DNA of 64,000 bases. It comes from Nilaparvata lugens (lineage: Eukaryota; Arthropoda; Insecta; Hemiptera; Delphacidae). Below the pieces are notes generated by a model. That model saw only the letters and a list, made by a program, of their open reading frames with translations. It was not told the origin of the DNA and searched no databases. The number at the start of each line of letters is the position of its first letter. Position 1 is the stretch's first letter. Position numbers and translations under genes: made by a program. Of this stretch, positions 44,864-57,260 are shown piece after piece. The stretch is from contig NC_052507.1 in assembly GCF_014356525.2 (NCBI RefSeq), forward strand, positions 57,072,621-57,136,620, given 5' to 3'.

Positions 44864-45899
44864 CGAATTTGAATTCAATATTTTGAGAATCAACAATGTT
44901 TCTAATACAAATTCATCCTTTAACACATCATCATAACCTAAAAATATCCACTGAAAACCGTTTCAAAACTCTACAACAACTCGCAGACTTTTTCTGCATA
45001 CGCCCCCCTAAATCTCCATCAAGACAATAACAAATTCCTCCTTATCAATATAAAAAATATCATAAATATAAAATCTTGAATCCATTTCTCCCTTCTCTAA
45101 TCATAATACAACATTTTCAAATCTGCTGCTTGGCAGTGATACCAGCTTACTTTCCACACAACAAACATTTTGATTCTTATACAATAAATCTCTTCTAAAT
45201 ACTTTTGAGTAACAATTTTGGGCTGATACTTCATCTACAGTTTTCAGGTCTCTTATTTTAATAATATTCTCTAGATACAGGTACAATTTCTCTTCTGCTA
45301 TTCTTGGTTTTGGGCTTCATATGGTAACTGGTTTCATTTGAGGTTTTTTGGTAACAACATGTTAATAACAATGATAATAATATAAGACATCTAAATGAAT
45401 ATATATAACATTAACTGATACAATAAATAACTTAAATAGTTTTTTGGGAACATTCACTTTATCGTCATGCGTGTAACAGGCACATTATACAACATGATTG
45501 TGTTCAACAGGCGCTCTGTGCTTTGATTAGGTGGGCATTGGCTAGTCTACTTCCTTCATCATTACATCACAATCTCTAGATTTCTATCTCTGGTGATTCA
45601 AAGTACCTAATCTCTATAATTTCCACATTTGAAGGTAATTATCTTATTTTATTCTATATATCCCATCTTGTGGTCTTTTTTAAAACGATGCTTAGAGAGA
45701 AAACACATAATTAAAAATTGTTCTTTGGTTTGTTACAGGCCTCTATCGGTTGGAGCAAATTAAAAATTGAATTTGGTGACACAAGGTGAAGATTCAATAC
45801 TAATTTATTCAGGTAAGTCGGTATTTGGTTGATAATATTATTTTTATTTGTCTTCTTATCAAATTCGCTTCAAATTCTGTAATATGGTTTCACATTGGC
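44864..45899 (-). other. Element B 3' tail
   Basis: This stretch is collinear with 2242-3290 in element A. It holds a short minus-strand frame at 45101-45286 with NCYSKVF, conserved in A, and is otherwise broken. Function unknown; it might be a degraded third gene. Confidence 0.4.
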
Positions 45900-46895
45900 T
45901 ACGTTTTCCCACCAGATAATGCTTGTATCTTCTTTCTCCTGTAATTGAACTGTGTTGTGTTGAGATATGGCTACAACGGTGAATGGCCCTGAATAAATTG
46001 AGAATTACGTGTTACTTTTTCCAATGTATTTGATAATTGGTGGCTTTGACTTAAACTTCATCTCCAATTTTATGAGAAAATATTTTGTAATCTTGGTCAT
46101 GATATCTCTTCCTGTTATTGGCCACTTGTTCTAATTTTAATCTGACTAGATGATGGATATTTTCATTCTGTATTTCTAGGCCTGTTTACTTCTGAGTTTG
46201 GAAAATCAATTAATTTTTTATAGATGTATCATTCCTTCTACCAAAATTGATCTCATGTGGAGTATGGCCACATTAATCCTTTCATTAAGGCTATTATTGT
46301 AACATTCTTCTAGAAATGATAAATATTTAGTCCATTGTTGATGTTTCACATTACAGTATGTCCACATAGAACGAGAGATTTCTGCCATATGTCGCTCCAT
46401 AGAATTAGTGCTGGGGTTATAAAGAGAAGTTCTCGACCATTTGATATTAGCCAGGTGAAGTATTTCTTTCCACTGCTTGCTACAGGAATAGGTTGCATTA
46501 TCAGATAGGATACGTTTAGGCTTTCCCACTTCATTAGTCCATCTTCCTGTCACACATTGGGCCAAGGCTTCTCCTGTTAATTTACCTATGGGAAATAACA
46601 TTGTATATTTTGAGAAAATACATGTAAGAACGAATATGTATTTCTTTCCATATTGGGCCATAGGTAATGGGCCATATATGTATGCTGATATTAATTCTAA
46701 TGGTGCTCTAGGTAGAATAGGATTCATTTCGCCCTTGATGTGGTATTGTGCATATTTAGCTTTCTGGCACCTTTTATGCATGTTTTTGAAATGGCAACTC
46801 TCTTCCAGCATGTGGGGGGTCTTCATTGTTCCAAAATGTCCGATACATTCATAGGCTTCTTTTATCAGATCCATTTCTATGCTTGGGGGAATCAT
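45900..46895 (-). pseudogene. Element B integrase
   Basis: A long frame (46895-46218, 225 aa) starts in the zinc-finger region (HFGTMKTPHMLEESCHF ... KRCQKAKYAQYH; one Cys of the HHCC set appears lost). It continues through the catalytic core with LELISAYIYGPLP where the first Asp is replaced, RILSDNATYSCSKQW with the second Asp, and STNSMERHMAEISRSMWTY with the Glu. Past the stop at 46218, a C-terminal GPF-type motif (YSGPFTVVAISQ) is seen in another frame at about 45960-46000. Loss of the first catalytic Asp (SAYIYGPL instead of x-D-x-x-GPL) means the enzyme would be dead even without the frame breaks. Confidence 0.85.
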
Positions 46896-47238
46896 TATGC
46901 GCCAGTTGTGATTATTTTTAGCTGGTCAGTGGAACATAAATCCCTTGTAGCGGGTGTACAGTCGCAGGTAATTGGGCAGTTCAGTAGCTCCTTCTTCCAT
47001 CAATTCTCGGATCCGGGACAATTTTGTGTCTTTGTGTTGGGCAATGTGGATTTTCTCAGGGGTCAGGACGGCAGTTTGATTACGTAGTTTGATATTGGGG
47101 GGGTATGGTATGCTTTCTTATTGGTCATTCATGGTGAAACACTTCAGGTTGATATCTTGAAAATATGTGGCATCTATTTCTCTAGATAGAAAGTCAGCAG
47201 TCTGGTTTTTCTTTCCCGGTAAATGGGTCAATTCGATA

Positions 47239-48294
47239 TCATACTCTTTTGAGTGCAAGAAACCATCTAGACAAGCGGTTGTGATTTAACTTGGCAGTTT
47301 TAAAGAAGGTTAAGCCTTTGTGATCTGTGTTGATGAATATCTTATTGCCGAGTACCAATGTTTGGTATTTGGTGCATACTTCAAAAATACTTAACAATTC
47401 TTTCTCAGTTACAGAATATTGACGCTGTGCTGAATTGAGTGTTTTACTGAAAAATGCTGACACTCCTTTCTCTCCTTGATCGTCCTCTTGGAAAATCTCT
47501 GCGCCTATCGCATAATCCGAGGCATCAACATTCAAGAAAAAAAATGTTTCTTCAGATCAGGGTGTTTCAGTACAATGGAGTTTAAGAATGCTGCTTTTAG
47601 TTTATTAAATATGAGTTCTTCATTATTGGTCCATCTCCAAGGTTTGGTGGTGGATAATATGTGACTGAGCTGGGCGGTGTAGAGGAACATTTGTTTGTTA
47701 AAGCAGCGGTAGAACTGTAGAAATCCAATAAATTTTTGTAGTTGCTTGCAGTTGATCGGTGATGGAAAATGTCGGATAGCTTCTAATTTATTTGGGTCCT
47801 GGGATATGCCGGTAGGTGTAATTATAATATGTCCTAGATATTTAATTCCGCTTGCAAAAAACTCGCACTTTGATAGCTTCAATTACAGTCCACAGTTGAT
47901 CAATCTACTAAATACTGTATCCAGATGCTGGCAATGCTCGCATATATTTTGTGAGGCTATCAATCAATCGTCCACGTATAGATATGTAATAGTCTCTGAT
48001 ATTGTCTCCTAGTGCCTGTCTTTGACATCGTATGAATATAGCCATAGCATTTTGCAATACAAATGCTAAACGAGTGAACCTGTAGTTACGTCCGTTGAAC
48101 AAAAATGATTAAGAATCGCGCGACTCCGGTGCTACCTTGACTTGCCAGTATCCTGCGCTCAAATCTACTGTTTTGCCATAGAATGTTTGCATGACTTGTT
48201 CAATCTTGTTGCATCCTTCTCGATTGTCATCCAGTATGCGGTTCAAAGCGCGGGCATCTAGACATAGTCTTACTGTTCCATCTTTCTTTGCCAC
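47239..48294 (-). pseudogene. pol: Element B reverse transcriptase and RNase H
   Basis: Four frames on the minus strand, each shifted from the last. 48294-48109 has KKDGTVRLCLDARALNRIL and VDLSAGYWQVKV, the RT palm with the motif A Asp. 48102-47908 has NYRFTRLAFVLQNAMAIF; in a neighbouring frame a YVDD box directly followed by TGA lies at about 47975-47965. 47882-47532 has KLSKCEFFASGIKYLGHII and LQKFIGFLQFYRCF (thumb and connection). 47535-47239 is RNase H with VDASDYAIGAEIFQ, YSVTEKELLSIFEV and INTDHKGLTFF. Order and motifs are standard for Ty3/gypsy. No intact polyprotein is possible. Confidence 0.9.
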
Positions 48295-48433
48295 ACAAAC
48301 AATCGGTAGGCTATAAAGGTGCTGTTGATTCTTCGATTATTCCCAGTTGTTCCATGCGGGTGATTTCTGCTATAGCAGCCAGTCAATAGGTGAATGGTAT
48401 GGGGTATGATTTGTGGTAGTAGGTGTCATGTGG

Positions 48434-49040
48434 CTAAACTTTGAGTGTGCATTCGAAGTGAGTAGCTAGTCTGGGTTGTTCAGAAAAAACGTCTGCATTT
48501 TTACGGAATACTTGAATTATTTCATTTCTTATGTCAGGGTGCCAATCTGTATGCTGATGGATCTTATTTATTGAAATCTCCAACAATGCTTCGGTATTAG
48601 ATTCTGCTCCTGGCTGTACCTGGTGTTCAGTTGTTAGACTTAATACTTCTATATGCTCCATAGCATTCTCGATCTCATGGATACCCCACATCCTCGGCGC
48701 GCCTTCCATGTAATGAGCAAAGTGTATCTCCATGACTTCTTCAGTGCATTTCTTCAGATCCAGTGGTACTATAACTTTGTGTGATTCAGGTTTGGTAGAA
48801 GCGTGAAATTTCAATGTTTGGAAATTTAAGCAGGCTTGGAAATGTTGGAGAAAATCTGTGCCTATTATTAAGTGTGGACCAGATAAAGGTAATACAAGGA
48901 ATGTAGCTAATTTTGTTTTATCCTTTATGTGCTGAAAAACATCCGCTTGTATAAGACTACATTGTGAACCACTGTCTACTAATGCTTGAACCTTTAATCC
49001 ATATCATTCGATATCAATATATGCTTGCATCTGTGTTTCA
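48434..49040 (-). pseudogene. Element B retropepsin protease
   Basis: At about 48990-48960 the minus strand reads QALVDSGSQCSLI, an aspartic protease active site of the DSGS type, followed by LSGPHLIIGTDFLQHF with the ILG-like second motif. The longer frame 48814-48434 continues into the linker before RT (HASTKPESHKVIVPLDL and an acidic stretch). The protease joins gag to pol and would process both. A frame break separates the active site from the linker frame. Confidence 0.8.
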
Positions 49041-49183
49041 GGCATCCTGCATTTTTTTTCTGGTTCTTCCAATAATATTTCCGGTAAATCATTCACAAAG
49101 GTGGTATATGAGGCTGAAGTATCTTTATTTTCTTTATCTATATTTTCTGAACTTATGTTGGTTGTATCAGGGGTATCATATAG

Positions 49184-51159
49184 TCATAATTGTTTAGATG
49201 TAGTCTTCTCTGTGTTTGGTGGTGGGTTATCTGGTGTTGGTTTCTGTGTTTTTTGTTGATTTAATCTGGACGCATGTGCTACTGTATAATTTGTACTCAT
49301 TTGTTGTGGTGGCAGTTTATAATTTCTGTTGTAATTATTGTGAGTATATCCAGTATTAGTGTTCAAACGATCATGGCCATCATAATAATTCCTTCGGTTT
49401 GCTTCTTGTGGGTTTGTTGGACGATTCTGAAAATTTCCATTATTCCAGTTATTACTTTGATTCTGATCGTTGCGATGCTCGAAACAAGCTGTTGTTCATG
49501 GACGATCTTATGGTATCAATTCATAAACTTGGCTGGCATACCGATTGGGATTTGAATTTGATTTTGCGTATATGACTGATCTGACCGGTGATTTTGGTAT
49601 TGCCATCACAGATTGTATACCATATAATGGTTTATCATGTGTTTGCAACCAGTTATTGGCTGGGTAGTGAGTGCCATTCTGACTTGGAAGGGTAGTTTTT
49701 TCAAGATTATGTTTGCTAAAGCAGAATCATTCATCGGCTTCTCTAGCTGAGAATTTTTCAACTGTAGGGCAGTGACAAAAGTAGTATATGCACCATCTAA
49801 ATTGGGATTGAAATCGCATGATATAATATCTGCTACTGCGTCCAACTGTTTACTTCTGCTCCAATATTGTTCTAGGAAGACAGCAATAAACTCCTCCAAC
49901 GATGCAAATTCATGAGCTCTACTCCGAAAAAACAACAGGGGTTCACCACTCAGTAAGCTGGTTAAGTGGAGCTGCCACATATTCCAAGAGGTGGGTGCAA
50001 GAATTTAAACCAGTTTTATTTGGTGAATAAATGGTTTAGGTTGCAAATGGCAATCGGTATTATCGAATCCACCCAGCCATTCAGTATACCAGTTGAATTG
50101 ATACTATCTGTTTGAATTCTATGAGGTTGTTGCTGGCTATGATTTTCTAATTCTATTATTTTCTCTTGTGTTATTTGCCACTGATTATTACTTGCAGTTT
50201 TGTTAACTTCTATCTCTTGGTGTGATTGCATTAAAGTTGATTTTTGCATTTGTAGAGTTCTGTTTGAAGATTTACATGACTCTATGTTCTGGTTAAGGTT
50301 ACTTTGTAGTTGATTTATTTGTGTACACATACTGGCCTGTTTACTATGAATAGCTGCAATAGTACTAGTGTTTTTATTTACTATAGAAGTCATATTCTGG
50401 TTAGTGATTATAACCTGTTTCTGAATTTCTTGTTGACAATCAGCTTTAATGCTCGTCGCTATTTCTTGAATTTGGGAGGTGTTTTGTACTGTTAGGTTAT
50501 CTATTCTTCTATTTAATTCACAGGCAACGGTATCTATTCTTTCTGTTAAGCCTGTTGTAATTTTTCCCTGATTTTCCTTCTGCAAATTTATCATCACCTT
50601 CAATTCCTCCCTATAATTTTCTACCTTGCTGTCAATAGTGTCCAACCTACGTTCCACTGACTGTATTGCATCCACTGCTTACTTCATACCCTGCTCTACT
50701 GCCTTTTTATTTGAATCTTTAATTTCCGTATTTCCTTTTTCAATCTCCTGCATCATATTACTCATTGTATTTTGTAGCATGATATTAAACGTACTGCTAG
50801 TCTGTTCCATTATTATCTTTGTTAATGGATCTAATTCCATATCTGACAACATGTTCTGTTCCACCAGATGTAATTCTGGCTCCTGGGACGCTGGATCTGC
50901 AGGCTCCTCTTCGCCCCCTCGACGTGATATCTGCTATCCAAGTGTTCAGCGGTGCATCAGCGGCTTTGACCTGAGTGGATGACAGATGTTGCAGACCTTG
51001 CGGATCAAAAACTATTGAACCAACACTTCTGGGTTCCCTCTCTCGTGGTGTATTGACATCAACCATTGTGGGATTTGATGTGCTGGGGGTCGACGAAGTG
51101 GGATCTGGACAACCGCCATTCATATATGAAACTTCAGAGTTTGCGGGAGTGTGGTTCAT
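49184..51159 (-). pseudogene. gag: Element B gag polyprotein
   Basis: The start is ATG 51159 (MNHTPANSEV), shared with element A. The N-terminal frame to 50797 is Pro/Ser/Thr-rich. A second frame at 50864-50679 overlaps. The frame 50675-50016 (219 aa) is a long coiled coil rich in Gln, Asn and Lys, with RRLDTIDSKVENYREEL and later IEVNKTASNNQWQI. The capsid-type core at 49980-49606 has WQLHLTSLLSGEPLLFF, VFLEQYWSRSK and LANIILKKLPFQVR. The tail (49366-49184) contains NTNTGYTHNNYNR. A coiled coil ahead of the capsid core is characteristic of some arthropod gypsy gags. The frame is broken at least three times. Confidence 0.8.
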
Positions 51160-51701
51160 GTTACTATTGAGTGTTGAGTGCAATTTGAAAAAGTGATACA
51201 TACTACGCAACAAGGCCTTCACAAGGTTCACAAGATAGGATTCACAGAAAATAGCTATGTGCAGTGTGTTTCCAGCTACAAACTCTGCAAGGTATTTACT
51301 ACTTAAAATCTTATGATATATGAGTATTGTTCATGTGTTGTATTGTCAATTTCTGACTAGCTTATTGATTGTAGCTTATAATATTCTCAAACTGGCTTAT
51401 ATTTAAAATATTAGTGACTAGATAAAATTCAGCAGTTTATGCCCATAGAAACTTTGAAATACAGTTTCAAATAATGATAAAATTTTATAAAATAATTCAT
51501 CTTTGTTTAAAGCTGTTGATTCCCAAAAAAATAGTTTTTCTACTTGCTTGCGGTCCCAAGTAAATTCTCTCTGCCTATCATCCATTCACAACAAATCTCA
51601 ATCTGTATTGACTTGTCTATAATCGTCAGCGATATACAGCCTTGATTTACTCTCAATAATGATTTTATAAGCTCTGTTCTCAATGCGACATTGTGTCATC
51701 A

Positions 51702-51723
51702 CCAGTCCCATGTTCGGGTGCCA
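51702..51723 (-). other. Primer-binding site of element B
   Basis: Three bases inside the 5' LTR the minus strand reads TGGCACCCGAACATGGGAC. It closely resembles the tRNA-Lys type primer site used by many retroelements, with one G-to-A change in TGGCGCC and a small insertion. Its place next to TGTCAC at 51727 confirms the inner LTR end. Confidence 0.8.
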
Positions 51724-51726
51724 TTG

Positions 51727-52625
51727 TGTCACTTTTTTTTTCAATAATGGGTTGCCCTGCTTGGCTGCAGTCGATAGACCAAATTCTTACTGGCTCGCCT
51801 AGGAGCTCCTGCAATTCTCTGCTCTTGCCGGTTACTGACGTCAGCTGCTCCAACAGTTCACAATTTCTGTGACTGATTTGTCGAAATCCGCAAGTATAGA
51901 TGCGAGAATTTGCACTGCTACAATTCAATACTATAAATTTGAGACTCTTCTGGTCGTATTTGATGATATTGGATAATTATACAGGGTGTTTCATAATTAT
52001 GGTAAAATTATTCAATACGTGATAGTAGAGGTGAAAATAAGAAAAAAAGTTTTTATTAACATATATCCATAAACGCTTCATTAGCGAGCTATACATAGTG
52101 GAAGATTTTGCCTGGAATTCAGCTCCTCTGGTGAAATACACCGATGCTGGATTGTTTGGGGACTAGTTTTCGAAAAACTTATGCTTGATTCATATGAAGA
52201 AATATCTGAAAAATTGAATAAAACTAGTCTTGAAGCTGGATGGATAAAAATGAGATTTGTCATGCATGGAGGTAGGGAAACAAATAAAGGATACATCATA
52301 AAAATTTATACAAATATATTACACAAAAATCAATGAACAAATAAATATAGATATGTATAGAGCAACAAGCAAAAATAGTAAAAATGAGAAAAAAATATAT
52401 ATCAAAAAAGAAAGTATCACAGATTTGCTCAATAGTTTTTTAGCACAAAAAGATACTATGTGCTTCTTAAATCATTAACAATATGCATTTAGATTCTGCA
52501 GCTCAGTTATCGACTTGCTGTTGCTTGTCGATCAAACTCATATATATATCTCCTTTCCAAATTAACAAAAGTAATCAATTGATAAATTATGAATCTCAAA
52601 TATATTAATATATATTAATATATAT

Positions 52626-52668
<43 letters not shown>

Positions 52669-54139
52669 TATATATTATATATATATATATAAGCTTCGGG
52701 CTCAGGGCTAAAGGTTCGGCCTCTGGTAAAAATTAGATAAATCAATTTATCCCATGAACATGAGCTTCATTTATATCTTTATAATCTGCTAATAAATTAA
52801 CGATTGAGTGAGCATATAATATTACAACAGTGAATTGAAATATTTCTTCCATCTGTGCATCCTTAGGCATATAAATCTGATATAGTTCTTAACTAGAAAA
52901 ATACGTTTTTGTACTTTTCAAGACTTGCGCAAATTTTATATTAATTTCAATATTTATATAACCCTTCGACGAGCTAGCTTTTAAAATTTTTGTTTCACTC
53001 GAAGCACTAAGGGCACCCTAGATTTATATATTTCTTGATAATTGTCACTCACGTGCTGAAATTCTCAAGATGATGGTGGCAATCCAAATTTCCCGTCGTC
53101 TTGGATTTTCTGGTGGCCAAAGTCGTCTTCTCCAAGGGTATAAATAAATATCTAAATGGCTTATGCCTCAATACAGCATCACTAAGTCTTATAAAAATTA
53201 ATTAAAGAATTTAAACTTAAAATCTTTCAAACGTACAATGTGACAAAAAGGGACTTGTGCTCTATAAATTTAGTGGTGTTTCATGGTGGTGTCTGCCAAG
53301 CAAGTGGGCTCTCATCTTACCTATTCTCTACGATCATACTTCTGTCTTCCAAATTTGCGTACATTTAAGTATTGAACTACTATAACATTATATAATCGAA
53401 TAGTCCATGCCAATCTGCTGGGCTATTACCTATATATTAGGTATTATATTTTATAATTACTCGGATTACATCCGATACATGAACTGAGTAGTGATAACTT
53501 ATAAATTCTTATCATTTATATGAATACTGATGATTATTCTCGAATTGGCTCGTTATTGCCGCCAATCAACCACTGCAATTTGATTGGTTCATCTAAAAAT
53601 TACAATTGTATCCATGCGACCAATGAATATACATACTTCCTTAATATTTTTATTTATTTTATGTATTTTGTACATGCTCATTTTATACAATAAATTTTTA
53701 TAAACTTTTTAAGTTGTTTTTCCATTTACAATAGCATGCCATGTGGTTACCAAATCCTCTAGTTGAATACTATTTGTTCACAACAAGAATTTGCCAAAGG
53801 TGTCTGGCTAGATTTCAAATTACACAGCTTGATCGATTATTTATTTTGCCGACCAGTAAGTATTATAGCCTAACCCCAAAATTCCAATATTTTATATAAT
53901 ACAATAAATAGCAAATAAAATTATTTATTTATTTTCTATTTGGCTGTTCTGATTGTGGCCTGGATACTCGTTATTATCTAATCTTTCATTTGTTGCTATC
54001 GCACCCGGCGATAATAGAGCAGCTGTTTGCTCGAGACCTATAAAATCCTTCCATTTAGCGATTTTTCTTGCTTATCAAGAATAATTTATCACATAACCCC
54101 CCCGAATTTGTAATCAAAATATTTTGAGAATATTTTACA
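51727..54139 (-). repeat. 5' LTR of element B, about 2.4 kb
   Basis: Both LTR ends are supported: the inner end by the primer site and by the match to 44111, the outer end by the target duplication ACAC at 54140. Parts shared with the 3' LTR are 51727-51957 and about 53650-54093; the middle is missing there but is partly alignable to the A LTR (for example 52960-53110 with 8800-8960, and 53420-53640 with 10150-10380). It contains an AT microsatellite at 52610-52692 and 'acagggtgtttcataattatgg' at about 51984, which may mark a further small insertion. No gene is seen. Confidence 0.75.
52610..52692. repeat. AT microsatellite
   Basis: Nearly pure TATATA repeat within the B 5' LTR. Confidence 0.95.
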
Positions 54140-55256
54140 ACACTTTAAGCATGTGACTCATCAAACTTAATGTTTGGAAGTCTCCACAGGCTTTTGCACT
54201 TGACTTCTTTGGAATTGCAATGAACTCTGACTCCAATCATTTATTTGAGATTTTTCCTGTTGAGTGAATGTGGTTGAAAATTCTGGTTATTGTCTTTATA
54301 TTTTCTTCATCCATTAACTTTAACAATTCAATGGATATTTTATCCAGTCCCAATGCCTTTCCATCCTTCATCTGCTTCATAGCCACCTTCACCTCTTCCA
54401 ATAGAATTCTCGGTCCATTGTCATCTTCAAAGAAAGGCTGCTGTGCTCTGAGGTCATGGAATAAATCCTTCAAATATTGCTCCCACTACTTCTTCCTCTC
54501 ATCCTTATCAATCACCAAATTGCCATGTACATTCGCTAATTGTCCACTTTTGTTAAAACAGAACTTCCCAGCCACTTCCTTTACTTTACGATGGACATTG
54601 AAGCTATCATAGCGACTTTGATATAGCTCTATCTCCTGACACTGTTCAACCTTTTCTCTATCCTTGGCCTCCCTGATCTTTCTTCTTATGATAGTATGGA
54701 TCCTCCTATACTCAGCAAGATTGTCTTTGTGACTCTTCCTCAGTTCCATAAATTCCAGTATCTCATCAGTCATCCATGACCCACATTTCTTTGGGTCCCT
54801 TTCTTTTATACCTTTTACTGTTTCCTTTACAATTGCAAGTCACCCCTTCACACTCTCCAGATCTCCATCCCCTCTCAATCTCTCATTCAAGTCATTCCTC
54901 ACCATCTGCTGTACAACAGGATCCTTCAGTCTTCTGAGATCATAACTCTTCACCTTTCGGACTGTAACTCTCTTCAATCTGACCTTAAACCTGCCAACTA
55001 AAGGTGTGTGATCAGATTGGATATCTGCCCCAGGAAATGTTTTGACAGATATACAACTGTTCCGAAATCTTCTATTGACCAGCAAAAAATCTATCTGATT
55101 TCTTACAATCCTTCCTGGTCTATCCATTGGTGATTTCCATGTGTACAGTCTTCTTGGGTGAAGTTTAAACCATGTATTCATCACAACCAACTGATTCAAT
55201 TCAGCGAAATTTTCTAATTCATCTCCACGAGTGTTTCGGTTACCCAGTCCAAAAGG
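54140..55256 (-). pseudogene. RTE-type LINE endonuclease and RT start (piece 1 of 3)
   Basis: From 55256 leftward the minus strand begins in the middle of an AP endonuclease (NRNTRGDELENFAELNQL, YTWKSPMDRPGRIVRNQIDF, DIQSDHTPLVGRFKVRLK with the catalytic SDH). A connecting region follows (54773-54486, helical and Lys/Arg/Glu-rich), then the RT start (VKVAMKQMKDGKALGLDKI, and FIAIPKKSSAKACGDF). The frame enters SLMSHMLKV at 54143 and is then cut by element B. The 5' end is truncated at 55256, where LTR sequence begins, as expected for incomplete reverse transcription. Stops near 54475 and 54840 show decay. Confidence 0.92.
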
Positions 55257-55963
55257 CCAATATTTTATATAATATAATATAAATAGCAAATAACTTTCTA
55301 TTTCTATTCGGCTGTTCTAATTTTAGCCATGATACCTGATATTATCTAATCTTTTAATAATCGTTATCGCATTTGGCGATACTAGACTAGCTATTTCACT
55401 TCAGACCTATAAAATTCTTCCAAATAGGGATTTTGCTTGCCCATCATATTTTAATATGTTACAACCCATATAATTATTTTATTTTATCAATTTTCTGTTT
55501 TTTTTCTCTCAAATATTCATATTAATTAAAACTTTTACAATATTTTCATTAATAAATAAATCCTTAGTTAAATTAATGAAACTAACGTTTTGGTAGAGAG
55601 TTAGTGGGGAGGATATTTTTATTTTTCTCGAAGAATGGACATTGATATGTCCACAGCTCCGCCAATTTATGTAGATGCATAACAATGTAATTATCTCCAG
55701 TTATTATATTACAAATTGCTTTTTCATATCATATACAGTCCAATAATTATTTTCTTAGTCTATATAATGTAATTTTGAATGAAAAAGACTAAGAAATTGT
55801 CAAAAAACCACTGATTTATTGATAATTAGAATTAGTGATATTTATTGATATTGATTATTAGTTTATCAGAGATTGACAATGGTGTAATAACCGAGACCGG
55901 TCTTTCTAATTATCAATAAATCAGTGGTTTTTTGACAATTTCTTAGTCTCTTTTCATTCAAGA
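55257..55963. repeat. Duplicated block, copy 2 (partner 10600-11340)
   Basis: LTR end (55257-55463) plus flank plus hairpin, nearly identical to 10600-11340. The left edge is the 5'-truncation point of the RTE LINE, so the LINE appears to have inserted into this block, or the block starts there. Confidence 0.8.
55777..55959. repeat. Foldback element, second copy
   Basis: Arms 55777-55830 and 55905-55959 are complementary with a single extra base in the right arm (gtctcttttc for gtctttttc). The loop keeps 'aataaccgagaccggtc', one base different from the copy at 11153. Confidence 0.9.
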
Positions 55964-57060
55964 TGTTAAGGATGTTGTGTTGGAGAGAACTTCGAAGCTG
56001 GAACGAATTGATTGCGTACATTTGTGTGGCAAATTAGTTGCATATTAATAGCATTCGCTTAGACTATGATCAGAGGGGTTTAGTAGGCAAGCATGGCAAA
56101 TCAATGTAAACAAAAAAGTAATTAGGAAAACACAAAAATATTTATTATACCAAATGAGCATGAAAAAAATGTGGAAAACAAAACAAGAAGATAAAGGAAA
56201 TGGGATGTAACTTTAATCAGCACAATGATACATGATGCAGTTTGGGATGTACCAATCACAATGCAGTAATTGACCGGCACTAAAAACGATGTAATTTAAA
56301 ATATACACGTATTATTTATATGAATAATAAAAAATTTTTATCTATATAGTACGCATAGATTTAGGTAACAAATGTAAAATAAGAGTTCAAGACTAAAATA
56401 TTCACTCCATAGATAGTAACTAGCAAGAACCCGTGCTTCGCAAGGATCTATTTTAAAACTTGACAAAATGAAAACTTGACGTAATGAAATTTTTGAAGAA
56501 TTGAGAATAGGCCTATAACCATCCTTGGTTAATTAAGAATCTATAAGCAAAATTTCAAGTTAATTAGTCCAGTAGTTCAGACGTGATGATGCGTCAAACA
56601 TAATTTTCCTATCCCGTACGTGCATAAGCCAGCTCTTTACTAAATATAATTATTATAGATATAGTTAACGACTACAAGAGATAGGACTGTGGAACAGAAT
56701 AGTGGTGAAACTATGATAGCGCCAGAAGTGTCTCAAACACAATAGTAGGTACCTACTACATGAACTTTTTGAAAGTGATTTGAAAAAATGTTAAAACAAC
56801 AGAACTGAATCCTTATCATTCTATTGAGCCAAATGGGAATCTATTTATAAAAGAATGAATGTCTGATTGTGTGTTTGTTTGTATGTTTGTTCCCTGTAGA
56901 CTTGAAAACTACTTGACATAACGGCATGAAACTTTGGGAATATGTTGTGTGAATATTGGTGATTGTTTCTAGTTGTAAATTAAGCTTTATAATTTATAGA
57001 CAACGCTGAAAAAGACAGGCTCAATCACCAGGAATACTATAAATCTGTCAGTTTGTCGGG
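55964..57060. other. Noncoding stretch with a possible MITE
   Basis: No gene. From about 56410 to 57080 the sequence contains 'aacccgtgcttcgcaagg' near its left end and 'gtcggggcttagccttttagtata' near its right. 'CCCGTGCTTCGCA' strings are common at the ends of short nonautonomous insect repeats. Identity unproven; no other copy is seen in the window. Confidence 0.3.
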
Positions 57061-57080
57061 GCTTAGCCTTTTAGTATAGG

Positions 57081-57200
57081 TAGAAGAAGAAGAAGAAGAA
57101 GAAGAAGAGAAAGAAGAAGAAGAAGAGAAAGAAGAAGAAGAAGAGAAAGAAAGAGAAGAGGAGTAAGTAGAAGAAGCAGAAGAAGAAGAAAAAGAAGAAG
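57081..57200. repeat. GAA/AGA microsatellite
   Basis: Purine-only tract of GAA and GAGAAA units. A minus-strand frame through it (57063-57359) is only polyleucine and not a gene. Confidence 0.95.
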
Positions 57201-57260
57201 AAGATAGATTATTATGTTGCTTTGGCCTGTGATCTGTATAAATGTCCTGTAATAACTAAA

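Larger units (their letters stand above)
44111..54139 (-). mobile_element. Gypsy element B with gag and pol, about 10.0 kb
   Basis: A Ty3/gypsy element is inserted in the RTE LINE with a 4-bp target duplication ACAC (44107-44110 and 54140-54143) and TG...CA ends. On the minus strand: 5' LTR 54139-51727, primer-binding site 51723-51702, gag 51159-49184, protease, RT, RNase H, integrase (about 49040-45900), 3' tail, polypurine run, and 3' LTR ending at 44111. Every pol domain is recognisable but split by stops and shifts. The two LTRs differ greatly in length because of a large deletion in the 3' copy. Both LTRs keep the same inner end (TGTCAC plus a T/A run). Confidence 0.9.

Noticed and set aside
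46588..47087. Plus-strand frames opposite the B integrase.
   Set aside because: Shadows of the integrase and pol frames.
52081..52299. Minus-strand 72-aa frame in the B 5' LTR.
   Set aside because: No domain, no counterpart in the A LTR, length expected by chance.
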